A DNA stretch of 64,000 nt from Paradevosia sp036499825 (GTDB lineage Bacteria; Pseudomonadota; Alphaproteobacteria; Rhizobiales; Devosiaceae), in contig DASYCZ010000042.1 in NCBI GenBank assembly GCA_036499825.1, forward strand, positions 84,973 to 148,972, given 5' to 3'. Each line of letters begins with the position of its first letter. The first letter of the stretch is position 1. Below, piece after piece: positions 18,267-27,612 of this stretch. Below the pieces are notes generated by a model. It searched no databases. It was not told the origin of the DNA and saw only the letters and a program-made list of their open reading frames with translations. A program made the position numbers and the translations under genes.

Positions 18267-18324
18267 ATAGTTCAGTATAGAGGAACGGGGGAGAGATGCA
18301 ATGGGTGTTGGGAGGTGGGAGGTG

Positions 18325-18910
18325 GCGGAGAAGGCCATGAGAGCTATGCTCGAATAGCGGGGCCGAAAGGCTGAGAGCCACTACCTCGACCGACAGGAAT
18401 CCCGATAGCCCGGCACCCCTCACCCGCCGCTATCGCGTCGACCTCTCCCCGGAGGGGCGAGGTGGCCGTGGGATCGGTGATCGCTGCCACGCGTCTCGCC
18501 ATTCGAGCGTAGCTCTCATGGCCTTCTCACCTCCAATCGCTCCACTGGAGCGATTGCTCCGCCTATAGGCGGAACGGCTCGAAGTCCCCGGAGGGGCGAG
18601 GTGGCCGTGGGATCGGTGGGGTAAAGAGAAAGTAATTAGCCTGGCGGCTCTTGCTCGTTGCCCCCTCGCCCCTCCGGGGAGAGGGCTGGGGTGAGGGGTG
18701 GTGCCGCAACCAGCGAAAGGAGTGTGTCCTCCTGAATGCCGGTGACCCGTCTACCCCTCACCCACCGCTACGCGTCTTGCCATTCGAGCGTAGCTCTCAT
18801 GGACAGACGCTTCCGCTATTTTCCCGGAGTCATCCCGGCGGAGGCCGGGATCCAGGCGGGAAATGGCCCACACGATGGATGCATCGGTCCGCTCCGGAAT
18901 GACCCGGTGA
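18325..18910. repeat. Large composite of family B modules ending in family A
   Basis: Two nearly head-to-head family B blocks (18330-18745, with repeated GGAGGGGCGAGGTGGCCGTG) are followed by a shortened family A copy (18825-18910). The gap 18267-18966 holds nothing else that can be supported as a gene. Confidence 0.82.
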
Positions 18911-18966
18911 TGAATTGGGAAGCTTGTGGAGGGGCTGTAACCGCAGGCTACAGGGAGGCGGTTGCC

Positions 18967-19263
18967 TCAGGCGGGGCGGTTGGAGGTCTGGCCGGCCTCG
19001 CGCCGGGACGGCGATATCGCCATGGGCTCATCGGGCGTCATGGCCGAGCGATAGAGCGTCACGCTCACGGGCGAGTAGTCGTCGTTGAGCTTCCAGACCA
19101 TGGCGCGCGCGCAATCCGGCGTGCCGTGCACGGCGAGCGTTTCGCCCAGGGCGAGCTCGGCGGCCTGGATCGGTCCCATGGCCTCGACATGAATGCATGT
19201 TGCATTGTCCCGCCGGCCGTTTTCGGCGAATGGCTGGACGGTAAAATGGCCAACTGCTTTCAT
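18967..19263 (-). CDS. Hypothetical protein, 98 residues
   Basis: Unrecognised small soluble protein beginning MKAVGHFTVQPFAENGRRDN. ATCIHVEAMGPIQAAELALG suggests a small alpha/beta fold in which a substrate or protein surface alternates with Ala-rich helix. There is no signal peptide or membrane segment. AAGGAC precedes the ATG at 19263 by 8 nt, which decides against the upstream in-frame ATG at 19287. It stands alone between repeats and the divergent chloride-channel gene. Confidence 0.68.
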   Translation of the reverse strand: MKAVGHFTVQPFAENGRRDNATCIHVEAMGPIQAAELALGETLAVHGTPDCARAMVWKLNDDYSPVSVTLYRSAMTPDEPMAISPSRREAGQTSNRPA

Positions 19264-19302
19264 GGGCTTGTCCTTTCGTTCCGTCAAAGTTCGCTAATAT
19301 GG

Positions 19303-19318
19303 TTAACGATTCGCTAAG
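19303..19318. promoter_or_regulatory. CtrA/GANTC-like site between divergent genes
   Basis: TTAACGATTCGCTAAG combines a TTAAC half-site, a GATTC methylation site and a TAAG half-site. It closely resembles the element upstream of the chemoreceptor gene at 61072. TTCGCTAA occurs twice, 20 bp apart. The site may serve the hypothetical gene at 18967; it is about 335 bp from the ClC gene. 19320-19651 shows nothing else recognisable. Confidence 0.35.
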
Positions 19319-19651
19319 ACTCGACGCCCCGCTCGCGCGGCCCCGACGAGTACTCCGGCACCAGAGCTTCCCGCAATGGCCGAACGATACGAATCCCGAA
19401 TTTTATCCACTCCCGCGGCAGTTCATTATCGGCGAATGCCGACAGTCCGATGAACCGGCTCATGGTGGCGAAGGCGCCACGCCATGACGATGGCTCAAGG
19501 CGATGCGGCGGACCGCTGGCGGGCCGTTGGTCCCCGTCCGCGCGCGGCGCCTGCGACGAACGGGCTCAAAACAGCGGTGGCCACGCCGCGCAGGGAATGA
19601 GAAACTGACGCCTCCCCTCGATCTCATTGCTCATTCAACGAAGGTTTCGAC

Positions 19652-20953
19652 TTGTCCAAGCGCTCTTTTCGCCGCGCCATCGAGCTTCGTGTCAAACGCA
19701 TCTTCCTGCCCAAGCTGCGTCGGCGCGCCTTGTTCCTTGTGGGGGGCCTGCTGGTCGGCGTCTTCGCCGTCATCATGGCCAAGCTGGCGGACCAGGCGCA
19801 GGTGTGGTTCTTTTTCATGCAGAATCGATGGCCCTATCTGCCGATCGCCTTGACGCCGGCAGGATTCGCCCTTTCGGCGTGGTTGACGCGTCGCTACTTC
19901 CAGGGCGCCCAGGGAAGCGGCATTCCGCAGGTCATGGCCGCCCGGCGCCTGACTGACCAGGCTGAACGCGGGCGGCTTGTGGGCATAAGGATGTCGCTCG
20001 GCAAGATCGTCCTGCTCGGCCTGGGGCTGGGGGTCGGTGCGTCGGCCGGCCGCGAGGGGCCGACGGTCCAGATCGGCGCCGCCATCATGTTCGCCCTGGG
20101 GCGCTTTGCACCGCACCGGCAGCCCGGCCTGCTGCTTGCCGGTGCGTCGGCTGGCGTCGCCGCCGCCTTCAACGCGCCATTGGCCGGAATCATGTTCGGC
20201 ATCGAGGAAATGAGCCGGTCGTTCGAGGTGCGCTCCAGCGTACTGGTTCTGGCCACCGTGATCGCAGCCGGGCTGACCTCCCAGGCCATCCTGGGCGACT
20301 ATACCTATTTCGGGGTGTCCAGCAGCGCGCTGGCCTGGGGCTGGGGTTGGTTGGCGGTGCCGCTTGCCGGCATCGTGGGTGGTGTTTGCGGCGGGCTGTT
20401 CAGCCGCATCGTGATCGCGTTTTCCAACGGCCTGCCGGGCGGGCCGGGCCGGTGGATCGCCCGCTGGCCAGTCTGGTTCGCGGCCCTTTGCGGCTTGCTC
20501 GTCGCGGTATGCGGACTGGCGACCCATGGCAGTGTCTTCGGCACCGGCTATGAACAGTCCAAGCTCATTCTCGCGGGCCAGGCCGTGCCCGACCTGTTCG
20601 GTCCGGGCAAGCTTCTGGCCACGCTGCTGACGGCGATCAGCGGCATTCCGGGCGGTATCTTCTCGCCATCGCTATCGGTAGGCGCCGGGCTCGCCGCGAA
20701 CCTTTCGCCACTCGTGCCTGGCGTTCCGATCGGCGTATTGGCCATCCTGTTCATGGCGGCCTACCTGGCCGGGGTGGTGCAGGCGCCGTTGACCTCGGTC
20801 GTCATCGTGGCTGAAATGACCGCGGATCACGCCCTCATCCTGCCCATGATGATCAGCGCCCTGCTGGCCGCCGCTGTCGCCAAGACCATCTGTCCCGATG
20901 GCATCTACCATGCGCTTTCCCTGAAATTCACCCGCGGCAATCCGGTGGCCTGA
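19652..20953 (+). CDS. ClC-type chloride/proton antiporter
   Basis: 433-residue inner-membrane ClC protein. All selectivity motifs are present: GSGIP at 88-92, GREGP at 133-137 with the gating Glu135, the proton-pathway glutamate in GIEEM (Glu186), and GIPGGIFSPSLSVGAG. The gating glutamate plus the internal proton glutamate point to an H+/Cl- exchanger rather than a channel. The C-terminus lacks CBS domains. The start is TTG at 19652 with GAAGG 7 nt upstream; no in-frame ATG exists before the first TM segment. It is monocistronic. Roles in the family include acid resistance and anion homeostasis. Confidence 0.93.
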   Translation: MSKRSFRRAIELRVKRIFLPKLRRRALFLVGGLLVGVFAVIMAKLADQAQVWFFFMQNRWPYLPIALTPAGFALSAWLTRRYFQGAQGSGIPQVMAARRLTDQAERGRLVGIRMSLGKIVLLGLGLGVGASAGREGPTVQIGAAIMFALGRFAPHRQPGLLLAGASAGVAAAFNAPLAGIMFGIEEMSRSFEVRSSVLVLATVIAAGLTSQAILGDYTYFGVSSSALAWGWGWLAVPLAGIVGGVCGGLFSRIVIAFSNGLPGGPGRWIARWPVWFAALCGLLVAVCGLATHGSVFGTGYEQSKLILAGQAVPDLFGPGKLLATLLTAISGIPGGIFSPSLSVGAGLAANLSPLVPGVPIGVLAILFMAAYLAGVVQAPLTSVVIVAEMTADHALILPMMISALLAAAVAKTICPDGIYHALSLKFTRGNPVA

Positions 20954-20984
20954 GGCAGCCCGCCGGTGGCTCCGCGCTGAGGCA

Positions 20985-21208
20985 TCGGTAATGGGGCGAA
21001 CCGCGATATCAGGGACGCTGGAAGCTCCGCCCCCTTCACCCGACGCCTACGCGTCTCACCATTCGAGCAGGAGGCGTCGGCGCAATCCCTCTATTTTCTC
21101 CGGAGTCATCCCGGCGGAGGCCGGGATATTTGCGGCGAGCGATCCTCACGCTGGATGCATCGGCGCGCCACGGACATGGATTCCGGCCTTCGCCGGAATG
21201 ACCCGGTG
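20985..21208. repeat. Family B fragment followed by family A copy
   Basis: A short family B part (GGGGCGAACCGCGATATCAG, CCGACGC ... CATTCGAGC) precedes a family A copy (21101-21208) with both halves present. Confidence 0.8.
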
Positions 21209-21258
21209 GGCGTGGCGGGCGTGGTGGGCCGAAAGACCCATGGATAAACCGGCGCAGT

Positions 21259-21810
21259 CTATCCCAGCCCGAGCAGCGAGGCCGCGATTGCGACGCGTTG
21301 GGCGCGGGAACCCGTGATCGCCACGATGCGCGGTCCGTCATGCAACAGGCCCAGGTCGTCTTCGCGGAGCATGGTCTTGAGCCGGTGGTCCACGCGGCTG
21401 CGGAGGCGCGGGAATTCGATCTCGACCGGGATCTCGTCGGGAGAGGTGAGGGGGATGAAAATCACCGCGTCGAGCCGGGCGAGCGCCTTGCCGATCTGGG
21501 CCAGTTCGCGGCCGCCCGGAAGCCATTCGAAGCCTTCGCTGGCGCTGACCACTTCCAGATAGGCGAGGAAATCGAAGGGGCAGCGATCGAAGATCACCTC
21601 AGGGCCCCTATGGCCCGCGATCAGCTTGCAGCTTTCGGCAAGCTGCTTTTCAAGATCGGGTACTGAGGCGCCGTTGGCAAACACCACGCCCTGCTGCTCC
21701 AGCAGCCAATAGGGCTCGGCGACGCTTTCATAGCCCGAATAGGCGGCCGTGAAGTCATCGATGAACGTCGTCTTGCCGGTGCCGTGCGTGCCTGTCACCG
21801 CCATGCGCAT
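21259..21810 (-). CDS. P-loop ATPase, AAA_28-like
   Basis: 183 residues. Walker A GTHGTGKTTF lies at residues 7-16, directly at the N-terminus. EPYWLLEQQGVVF, FDRCPFDFLAYLEV and DAVIFIPLTSPDEIPVE match the AAA_28/NadR-kinase-like group that transfers phosphate to small molecules. GSRAQRVAIAASLLG ends the protein. The start MRMAVTG at 21810 is 8 nt from GGGAG; the upstream ATG at 21834 is less likely. It is divergent from AT3, with ~236 bp between the starts. It is an orphan gene next to family A repeats; the biological substrate is unknown. Confidence 0.82.
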   Translation of the reverse strand: MRMAVTGTHGTGKTTFIDDFTAAYSGYESVAEPYWLLEQQGVVFANGASVPDLEKQLAESCKLIAGHRGPEVIFDRCPFDFLAYLEVVSASEGFEWLPGGRELAQIGKALARLDAVIFIPLTSPDEIPVEIEFPRLRSRVDHRLKTMLREDDLGLLHDGPRIVAITGSRAQRVAIAASLLGLG

Positions 21811-22000
21811 GCTGACTTCTCCCACGATGGACATCCAGGGCGAAACTGGAGATCGGCGTCAGCCGAATTCTCCCGGAACCTCACGAACGCACCGGCCCAA
21901 AGTCTCCCAAGATCCGGGCCTCACAACATCCCTAATGACATGCCCGGACTTTTATGTATTGGGCGACGCTTAAACCGCTGGACCAAAAAGATTTTTCAGG

Positions 22001-22018
22001 CACAATAACGTTATTGTG
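22001..22018. promoter_or_regulatory. Perfect 18-bp palindrome upstream of AT3
   Basis: CACAATAACGTTATTGTG is a perfect dyad ending 28 nt before the AT3 start codon, in locally AT-rich DNA. It is followed by GTTATATTTTGAGGA, which includes the ribosome site. Such a site fits a dimeric repressor (for example TetR, MarR or LacI type) or a 5'UTR hairpin. No obvious -35/-10 pair could be fixed. Confidence 0.65.
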
Positions 22019-22046
22019 AATCGACGTTATATTTTGAGGAATAATC

Positions 22047-25000
22047 ATGCGGGTAACGGGGCGCAGCATAAGCGCTTGGGGGCGTAATTCCGTCGGTAAC
22101 ACTGAGTTTGAGGGAACACCGCTCTGCGGGATTTGCCTTCATCAGGCACCGCCACCTCGCGCCAGGATTTCCCTCAGCGCCCTGTCGATCGCGGCGTCGG
22201 CGGCCCTGCTGGCCTCGCCCGCCATGGCGGCCAATTACACGGCGGCCAACGAAACCGAGCTGCGCCAGGCGATCATCCAGGCCAATGGCGATGGCGATCC
22301 GACCTCGACCATCACGCTGACCAGCAATATCACCCTTGGCACCACCACCAGCCTCGGCGCGGTCAGCAAGGCGCTGAGCATCGACACCAACGGCTTTTCG
22401 CTGGTCGGATTGCAGACGGTGGGAACAGCCACGGCGGGCGGCAATGCGGCCGGCCTCACGGGCAGCGGGCCGGTCACCATCGATGGCAACCTCACGGGTG
22501 GCGATGCGGCTCCGGCGGATAGCAGGGGCGTGGGCGGCATCGGCCTGCTGAAAACAGGCGGCAGCGTCACCAATAACGGCGCGATCACGGGTGGCGATGG
22601 CGGCAACACCAGCTATAGCTCCATCGCCAAGCGATATTCCGGCATAGGTGGTGTGGGCCTGTTCGGCAGCGGCGCCACTGTGGTCAATGAAGCCAGCGGA
22701 ACCATCACCGGCGGTATCGGCGGCAGATACGATGCGCAGGGGAACGTCGGCGGAAATGTGACCGGCGCGCCGAATTTCGGCGGCTCGGGTGTGCAGATGA
22801 ACGGTGGCAGCCTCGACAACCGGGGAACCATCATCGGCGGCGTCAGCGGCACGGGGATCAACTACCCCGTCGGCGCCGATAACATCTTCAGCCAGCCGGG
22901 CGGCACCGGCGTCTATCTCACCGGCGGCAATCACCAGAACAGCGGCACGATTATCGGCGGCGGCGGCGGCCTGGGCATGAACCTCGGCGCCAGCGGCAAC
23001 GGCACCGGCGGCAATGGCGCGACCGTCGTGGGCGGCGGCACTTTGGTCAACAATGCGGGCGGGACGATCAAGGGCGCCAATGGCACCTTCGGTGGCGGCA
23101 CGGACGCCGGAACCGGCAGCTTCGGCGGCAAGGGCGTCACGATGCAGGATGCCAGCTTCGAAAATTATGGCACGGTCACCGCAGGCAACAGCGGCGCCGT
23201 CGTCGGTGCGGGCGGCGGCGGCAACGCCATCCTGGGCCTGGGCCACAGCAACGTCATCAATGACGGGGTTCTGACGGCCGGGCTCAACGGCAACGGCCTG
23301 CGCGCGTCGGCCGTCATCTTCAATGGCGGCAACAACCGGCTCGAACTGCGCTCCGGCTCCAGCATTACGGGCATTGTGGAGGGCACCGCCACCGACACCC
23401 TGGCGCTCGGGGGCAGCGTAGACAGCGCTTTCAGCGCCTCGACCATCGGCACCACCACCCAGTATCGGGGCTTTGGGCTTTACGAAAAGACCGGCACCAG
23501 CACCTGGGTGCTGTCGGGCACCACGGCGATCGTCACCCCCTGGACCTTGCGGGGCGGCATTCTGAAGATTTCGAGCAACGCCAATCTGGGCGGCGCGGCG
23601 GGCGGGGTGACCTTCAACGGCGGCACGCTCGAAACCACGACCAACATGATGTCCAACCGCACTATGACCTTTGCGGGCGACGGAACATTCCTCGTCGATC
23701 CGGGCATGACGCTGACGCTGAACGGCGACATCACCGGCTCGGGCACCATGAGCAAGGACGGTGCCGGAACACTGCTGCTCACGACCGACAACAGCTTTAC
23801 GGGCGACATCCATATCGCGGACGGCACCCTGCAGCTGGGCAATGGCGGCACCTCGGGCTGGATCGAGGGCGATACAATCAATGACGGCGAGCTGGTGTTC
23901 GACCGCTCCGACGATGTGAGCTTTAATAGCGTCATCAGTGGCACCGGCAACCTCACGCAGCAGGGCGGCGGCGTGCTGGCCCTGACGGGCAACAATGCCT
24001 ATACGGGCACCACGACGGTTGCCACCGGCACGCTGCTGGTGAACGGCAACCAATCGGCCGCGGTCGGCAACACCACGGTCGCCAGCGGCGCGACACTGGG
24101 CGGCAAGGGCGTGATCGGCGGCGATGTGGACATTGCCAATGGCGGCACGCTCGCACCGGGTGAGCTTGCCTCGGCCCCCGGCACGCTGACGATCGATGGC
24201 GATCTGGTGCTGAACGACTCCAAGCTGGCCTATGATTTCGGGCAGGCGGGCGTCGAGGGCGGCGCCTTGAACGATCTCACCGTGGTCAAGGGCGATCTCA
24301 CGCTCGATGGCACCATCGACGTCACGACGTCTGCCGGCGGCAACTTCGATCCGGGTGTCTATCGGGTCATCAACTATGATGGCGCGCTGCACGATAACGG
24401 CCTCGATATCGGCCTCGCGCCCGGACCGGATTATGTCGTGCAGACCTCCGTCGCCAACCAGGTCAATCTCGTCAATACGGGCGGCATAGAGCTGCAGTTC
24501 TGGGATGGCGCGGCGGGCGTCAAGAACAACAACGGCATCGAGGGTGGCGACGGCTTCTGGCAAAACCATTTGGGCAATGACGACTGGACCATCGTCGACG
24601 GCTCCTTCAACGCCCCCTTCAGCGACAGCGCCTTTGCGGTCTTCAGCGGCGCGGCCGGCGATGTGGAAGTCGACGACAGCCTTGGGGCCATCAATGTCGC
24701 CGGCATGCAGTTCGCCGTCGATGGCTATGACATCCATGGCGATGACATCAACCTTGTGGATGCGCAATCGACCATCCGCGTCGGTGACGGCACCGCGGAT
24801 GGCGCCAGCTACGTGGCGACGATCGCCTCCAGGCTGAACGGCAATGCCCAGCTCATCAAGACCGACCTCGGCACGCTCGTGCTGTCGGGCCTCAATACCT
24901 ATACGGGCGGCACGGCCATCAATGGCGGCACGCTGCGGATCGCCGACGACGCCAATCTCGGTGCTGCCGCGGGTGGGCTGTCCTTCGATGGCGGCACGCT

Positions 25001-26975
25001 CAACACCACGACGGACATCACCACGGCACGTGACGTGACGCTGGCCGGCGCCGGCACAATCGATACCGATACCGGCACGACTGCGACGCTGACCGGCGCG
25101 ATCGCCGGCGCGGGCGGCCTCACCAAGGCCGGTACCGGCACGCTCGTGATCGCCAGCGCGGCGGCCTATACGGGCGGCACTACCATCACCGCCGGCACCT
25201 TGCAGGTCGGCGATGGCGCCACCTCTGGCAGCATTTTGAGCGATGTCGCCAACAATGGCGCGCTTGTGTTCGACCGGGCCGATGCGGTGACCTTCAACGG
25301 CGCCATCTCGGGCAGCGGCTCGGTTGCCAAACTCGGCAGCGGCACGACCGTGCTCAAGGGCAGCAACACCTATGCGGGTGTGACCACCGTGGATAAGGGC
25401 GTGCTTGCGGCCGGGGCCGCCAATACGTTCAGCGCCGCCTCGGCCCATGCGGTCGCCGCGGATGCGACGCTCGATCTCGCCGGTTTCAGCCAGACCGTCG
25501 GGGCCCTCGATAATGCCGGCACGGTCCTGATGGGCACCACGCCAGGCACAAGGCTTGCCGTCACCGGCGCCTATAAGGGCAGCGGTGGGAGCCTGGTGCT
25601 GAATACCAAGCTTGGCGCCGATAATTCGCCCACCGACATGATGGTGGCGGCAAGCACGTCCGGCACAACCAATGTGACGGTGATCAATGCCAATGGCCTC
25701 GGGGCACCGACCACCGAGGGCATCAAGATCATCGATGTGAGCGGTGCGTCGGCGGGCTCTTTCCTGCTCGAAGGCGATTATGTGTTCAAGGGTGACCAGA
25801 CCGTCGTGGCGGGCGCCTATGGCTATCGCCTGCAGAAAAACGGCATTGCGACGCCCACTGACGGTGACTGGTACCTGCGCTCGAACCTCCTGGTGACCGA
25901 TGTCGGCGGACCGGTCACACCGCCGGTGACGCCGCCCGTCACGCCTCCGGTGACGCCCGGGGAGCCGAAACCACCGGAGCCCCCGCTCTACCAGCCGGGC
26001 GCACCGGTCTATGAGGCTTATGCGGCGGTGCTGCAGAGCTTCAACGGGCTCGACACTCTGCAGCAGCGTGTCGGCAACCGCTCCTGGACCAACGGCATCG
26101 TGGAGACCGGCGAGCCACCCGCCGCGGTGGGCGCCGGCAGCGGCATCTGGGGACGGATGCTGGGGCGCCATGAAAGTATGGATCCCAGATCATCGACCGC
26201 AATGGCGAATTTTGACAGCGACATCTGGCAATTGCAGGCCGGCGCCGATGGCCGGCTGTATACCGGCGAGACCGGCGACCTGGTGGGTGGCGTTTCGGCG
26301 CGTTACGGCACGATCTCGGCCGACGTCTCGTCCGTCTTCGGCGATGGCTCGATCAGCAGCACGGGCTATGGCCTGGGCGGCTCGCTGACCTGGTATGGCA
26401 AGACGGGCTTTTATCTCGATGCCCAGGCCAACCTCACCTGGTATGATAGCGACCTGTCGTCCACCACCGCCGCCAGGAGCCTCACCTCGGACAATAATGG
26501 CTTCGGCTATGCGCTGGGGCTGGAAGCCGGTCAGCAGATCGCCCTTGGTCCCAACTGGTCGGTGACCCCGCAGGCCCAGCTGATCTATTCGGCCGTCGAT
26601 TATGATAGCTTCACCGACGTCTTCGGCGCCGCCGTATCCCTGGCCGAAGCCAACAGCCTCAAGCTGCGCGTCGGTCTTTCGGCGGATTACCAGAACAGCT
26701 GGACCGACGCCTCGGGCGACACCAGTCGCCTGCATGCCTATGGCATCGCCAACCTCTATTACGACTTCCTCCCCAAGACCCGAACCGACCTCGCCGGGGT
26801 TCGGTTCACCCAAGAGCAGCAAAAGTTCTGGGGCGGCGTCGGAGTTGGCGGCACTTATAGCTGGGCCAACGACAAATACGCCCTCCATGGCGAGGCCACG
26901 GTCGACACCAGCCTGACCGATTTCGGCCACAGCTACGGCGCCACCGGCACGATCGGTTTCAGCGGCAAGTTCTGA
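22047..26975 (+). CDS. Autotransporter AT3
   Basis: 1,642-residue type V secreted surface protein, the largest gene in the window. GAGGA lies 6 nt before the ATG. An unusually long N-region (~40 residues) precedes the hydrophobic signal core (SALSIAASAALLASPAMA, cleavage before ANYTAANE). The cap region NETELRQAIIQANGDG and STITLTSNITL resembles AT2. A long Gly/Asn-rich passenger with many IGGG and NTYTGGT motifs (PATR) follows. A module around 24490-24890 (FWDGAAGVKNNNGIEGGDGF ... VAGMQFAVDGYD) is shared with AT1. The linker holds PPVTPPVTPPVTP repeats, then LYQPGAPVYEAY. The barrel (~285 residues, WQLQAGADGRLY ... GFSGKF) closely matches AT1 and AT4. Function is probably adhesion or aggregation. 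Confidence 0.94.
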   Translation: MRVTGRSISAWGRNSVGNTEFEGTPLCGICLHQAPPPRARISLSALSIAASAALLASPAMAANYTAANETELRQAIIQANGDGDPTSTITLTSNITLGTTTSLGAVSKALSIDTNGFSLVGLQTVGTATAGGNAAGLTGSGPVTIDGNLTGGDAAPADSRGVGGIGLLKTGGSVTNNGAITGGDGGNTSYSSIAKRYSGIGGVGLFGSGATVVNEASGTITGGIGGRYDAQGNVGGNVTGAPNFGGSGVQMNGGSLDNRGTIIGGVSGTGINYPVGADNIFSQPGGTGVYLTGGNHQNSGTIIGGGGGLGMNLGASGNGTGGNGATVVGGGTLVNNAGGTIKGANGTFGGGTDAGTGSFGGKGVTMQDASFENYGTVTAGNSGAVVGAGGGGNAILGLGHSNVINDGVLTAGLNGNGLRASAVIFNGGNNRLELRSGSSITGIVEGTATDTLALGGSVDSAFSASTIGTTTQYRGFGLYEKTGTSTWVLSGTTAIVTPWTLRGGILKISSNANLGGAAGGVTFNGGTLETTTNMMSNRTMTFAGDGTFLVDPGMTLTLNGDITGSGTMSKDGAGTLLLTTDNSFTGDIHIADGTLQLGNGGTSGWIEGDTINDGELVFDRSDDVSFNSVISGTGNLTQQGGGVLALTGNNAYTGTTTVATGTLLVNGNQSAAVGNTTVASGATLGGKGVIGGDVDIANGGTLAPGELASAPGTLTIDGDLVLNDSKLAYDFGQAGVEGGALNDLTVVKGDLTLDGTIDVTTSAGGNFDPGVYRVINYDGALHDNGLDIGLAPGPDYVVQTSVANQVNLVNTGGIELQFWDGAAGVKNNNGIEGGDGFWQNHLGNDDWTIVDGSFNAPFSDSAFAVFSGAAGDVEVDDSLGAINVAGMQFAVDGYDIHGDDINLVDAQSTIRVGDGTADGASYVATIASRLNGNAQLIKTDLGTLVLSGLNTYTGGTAINGGTLRIADDANLGAAAGGLSFDGGTLNTTTDITTARDVTLAGAGTIDTDTGTTATLTGAIAGAGGLTKAGTGTLVIASAAAYTGGTTITAGTLQVGDGATSGSILSDVANNGALVFDRADAVTFNGAISGSGSVAKLGSGTTVLKGSNTYAGVTTVDKGVLAAGAANTFSAASAHAVAADATLDLAGFSQTVGALDNAGTVLMGTTPGTRLAVTGAYKGSGGSLVLNTKLGADNSPTDMMVAASTSGTTNVTVINANGLGAPTTEGIKIIDVSGASAGSFLLEGDYVFKGDQTVVAGAYGYRLQKNGIATPTDGDWYLRSNLLVTDVGGPVTPPVTPPVTPPVTPGEPKPPEPPLYQPGAPVYEAYAAVLQSFNGLDTLQQRVGNRSWTNGIVETGEPPAAVGAGSGIWGRMLGRHESMDPRSSTAMANFDSDIWQLQAGADGRLYTGETGDLVGGVSARYGTISADVSSVFGDGSISSTGYGLGGSLTWYGKTGFYLDAQANLTWYDSDLSSTTAARSLTSDNNGFGYALGLEAGQQIALGPNWSVTPQAQLIYSAVDYDSFTDVFGAAVSLAEANSLKLRVGLSADYQNSWTDASGDTSRLHAYGIANLYYDFLPKTRTDLAGVRFTQEQQKFWGGVGVGGTYSWANDKYALHGEATVDTSLTDFGHSYGATGTIGFSGKF

Positions 26976-27015
26976 GGGGGCGGCGGCCTGTGGATAGGCC
27001 GCGATCCCTCCCCAT

Positions 27016-27580
27016 CGCGGAGTCATCCCGGCGGAGGCCGGGATCCATGCGGGGAGCCACCCACAGGCTGGATGTTGGAGGCGCGCCCCGGACATGGATT
27101 CCGGCCTCCGCCGGAATGACCCGGTGGATTGGGGGAAATTCGGGCTGACACCAGGCGGCTCTTTCGCCCTCGCCCGTACACTAGACGTGGGGCTCCATAG
27201 CTCCTCGCCATTCGAGCGTAGCCGGCACCATCCTTCCCCTATCCCCGAGTCATCCCGGCGGAGGCCGGGATCCATGCGGGGAGCGATCCACCCGCTGGAT
27301 GTTGGCGGCGCGCGCCGGACATGGATTCCGGCCTTCGCCGGAATGACCCGGTGGGTGGGGGGAGATGCGGGCTGACGCCAGGCGGCTCTATCGCCCTCGC
27401 CCGTACACTAAGACGTGGGGCTCCATAGCTCCTCGCCATCCGAGCGTAGCCGGCACCATCCTTCCCCTATCCCCGAGTCATCCCGGCGGAGGCCGGGATC
27501 CAGGCGCCGAACGTCCCATACGCTGGATGTATTGGCCCACTACGGACATGGATTCCGGCCTGCGCCGGAATGACCCGGTG
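27016..27580. repeat. 228-bp direct tandem repeat containing three family A copies
   Basis: Three family A copies start at 27016, 27245 and 27475. The spacers between them are also duplicated (GGGCTGACACCAGGCGGCTC ... CTCCATAGCTCCTCGCCATT ... CACCATCCTTCCCCTATCCC), giving a period of about 228 bp over ~2.4 units. This is a true tandem duplication rather than independent insertions. It lies between AT3 and the convergent SDR gene. Confidence 0.9.
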
Positions 27581-27612
27581 GAAATGGAGAGGGCCAAAGC
27601 CCGAAGCCGCAT

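Noticed and set aside
22028..22033. TATATT as -10 of AT3
   Set aside because: Its predicted start would fall on the ribosome site, leaving no leader; the real promoter could not be fixed.
22011..26171. 1,386-codon minus-strand ORF antisense to AT3
   Set aside because: Shadow of the low-complexity AT3 passenger; no family-like motif, and it overlaps the AT3 ribosome site.
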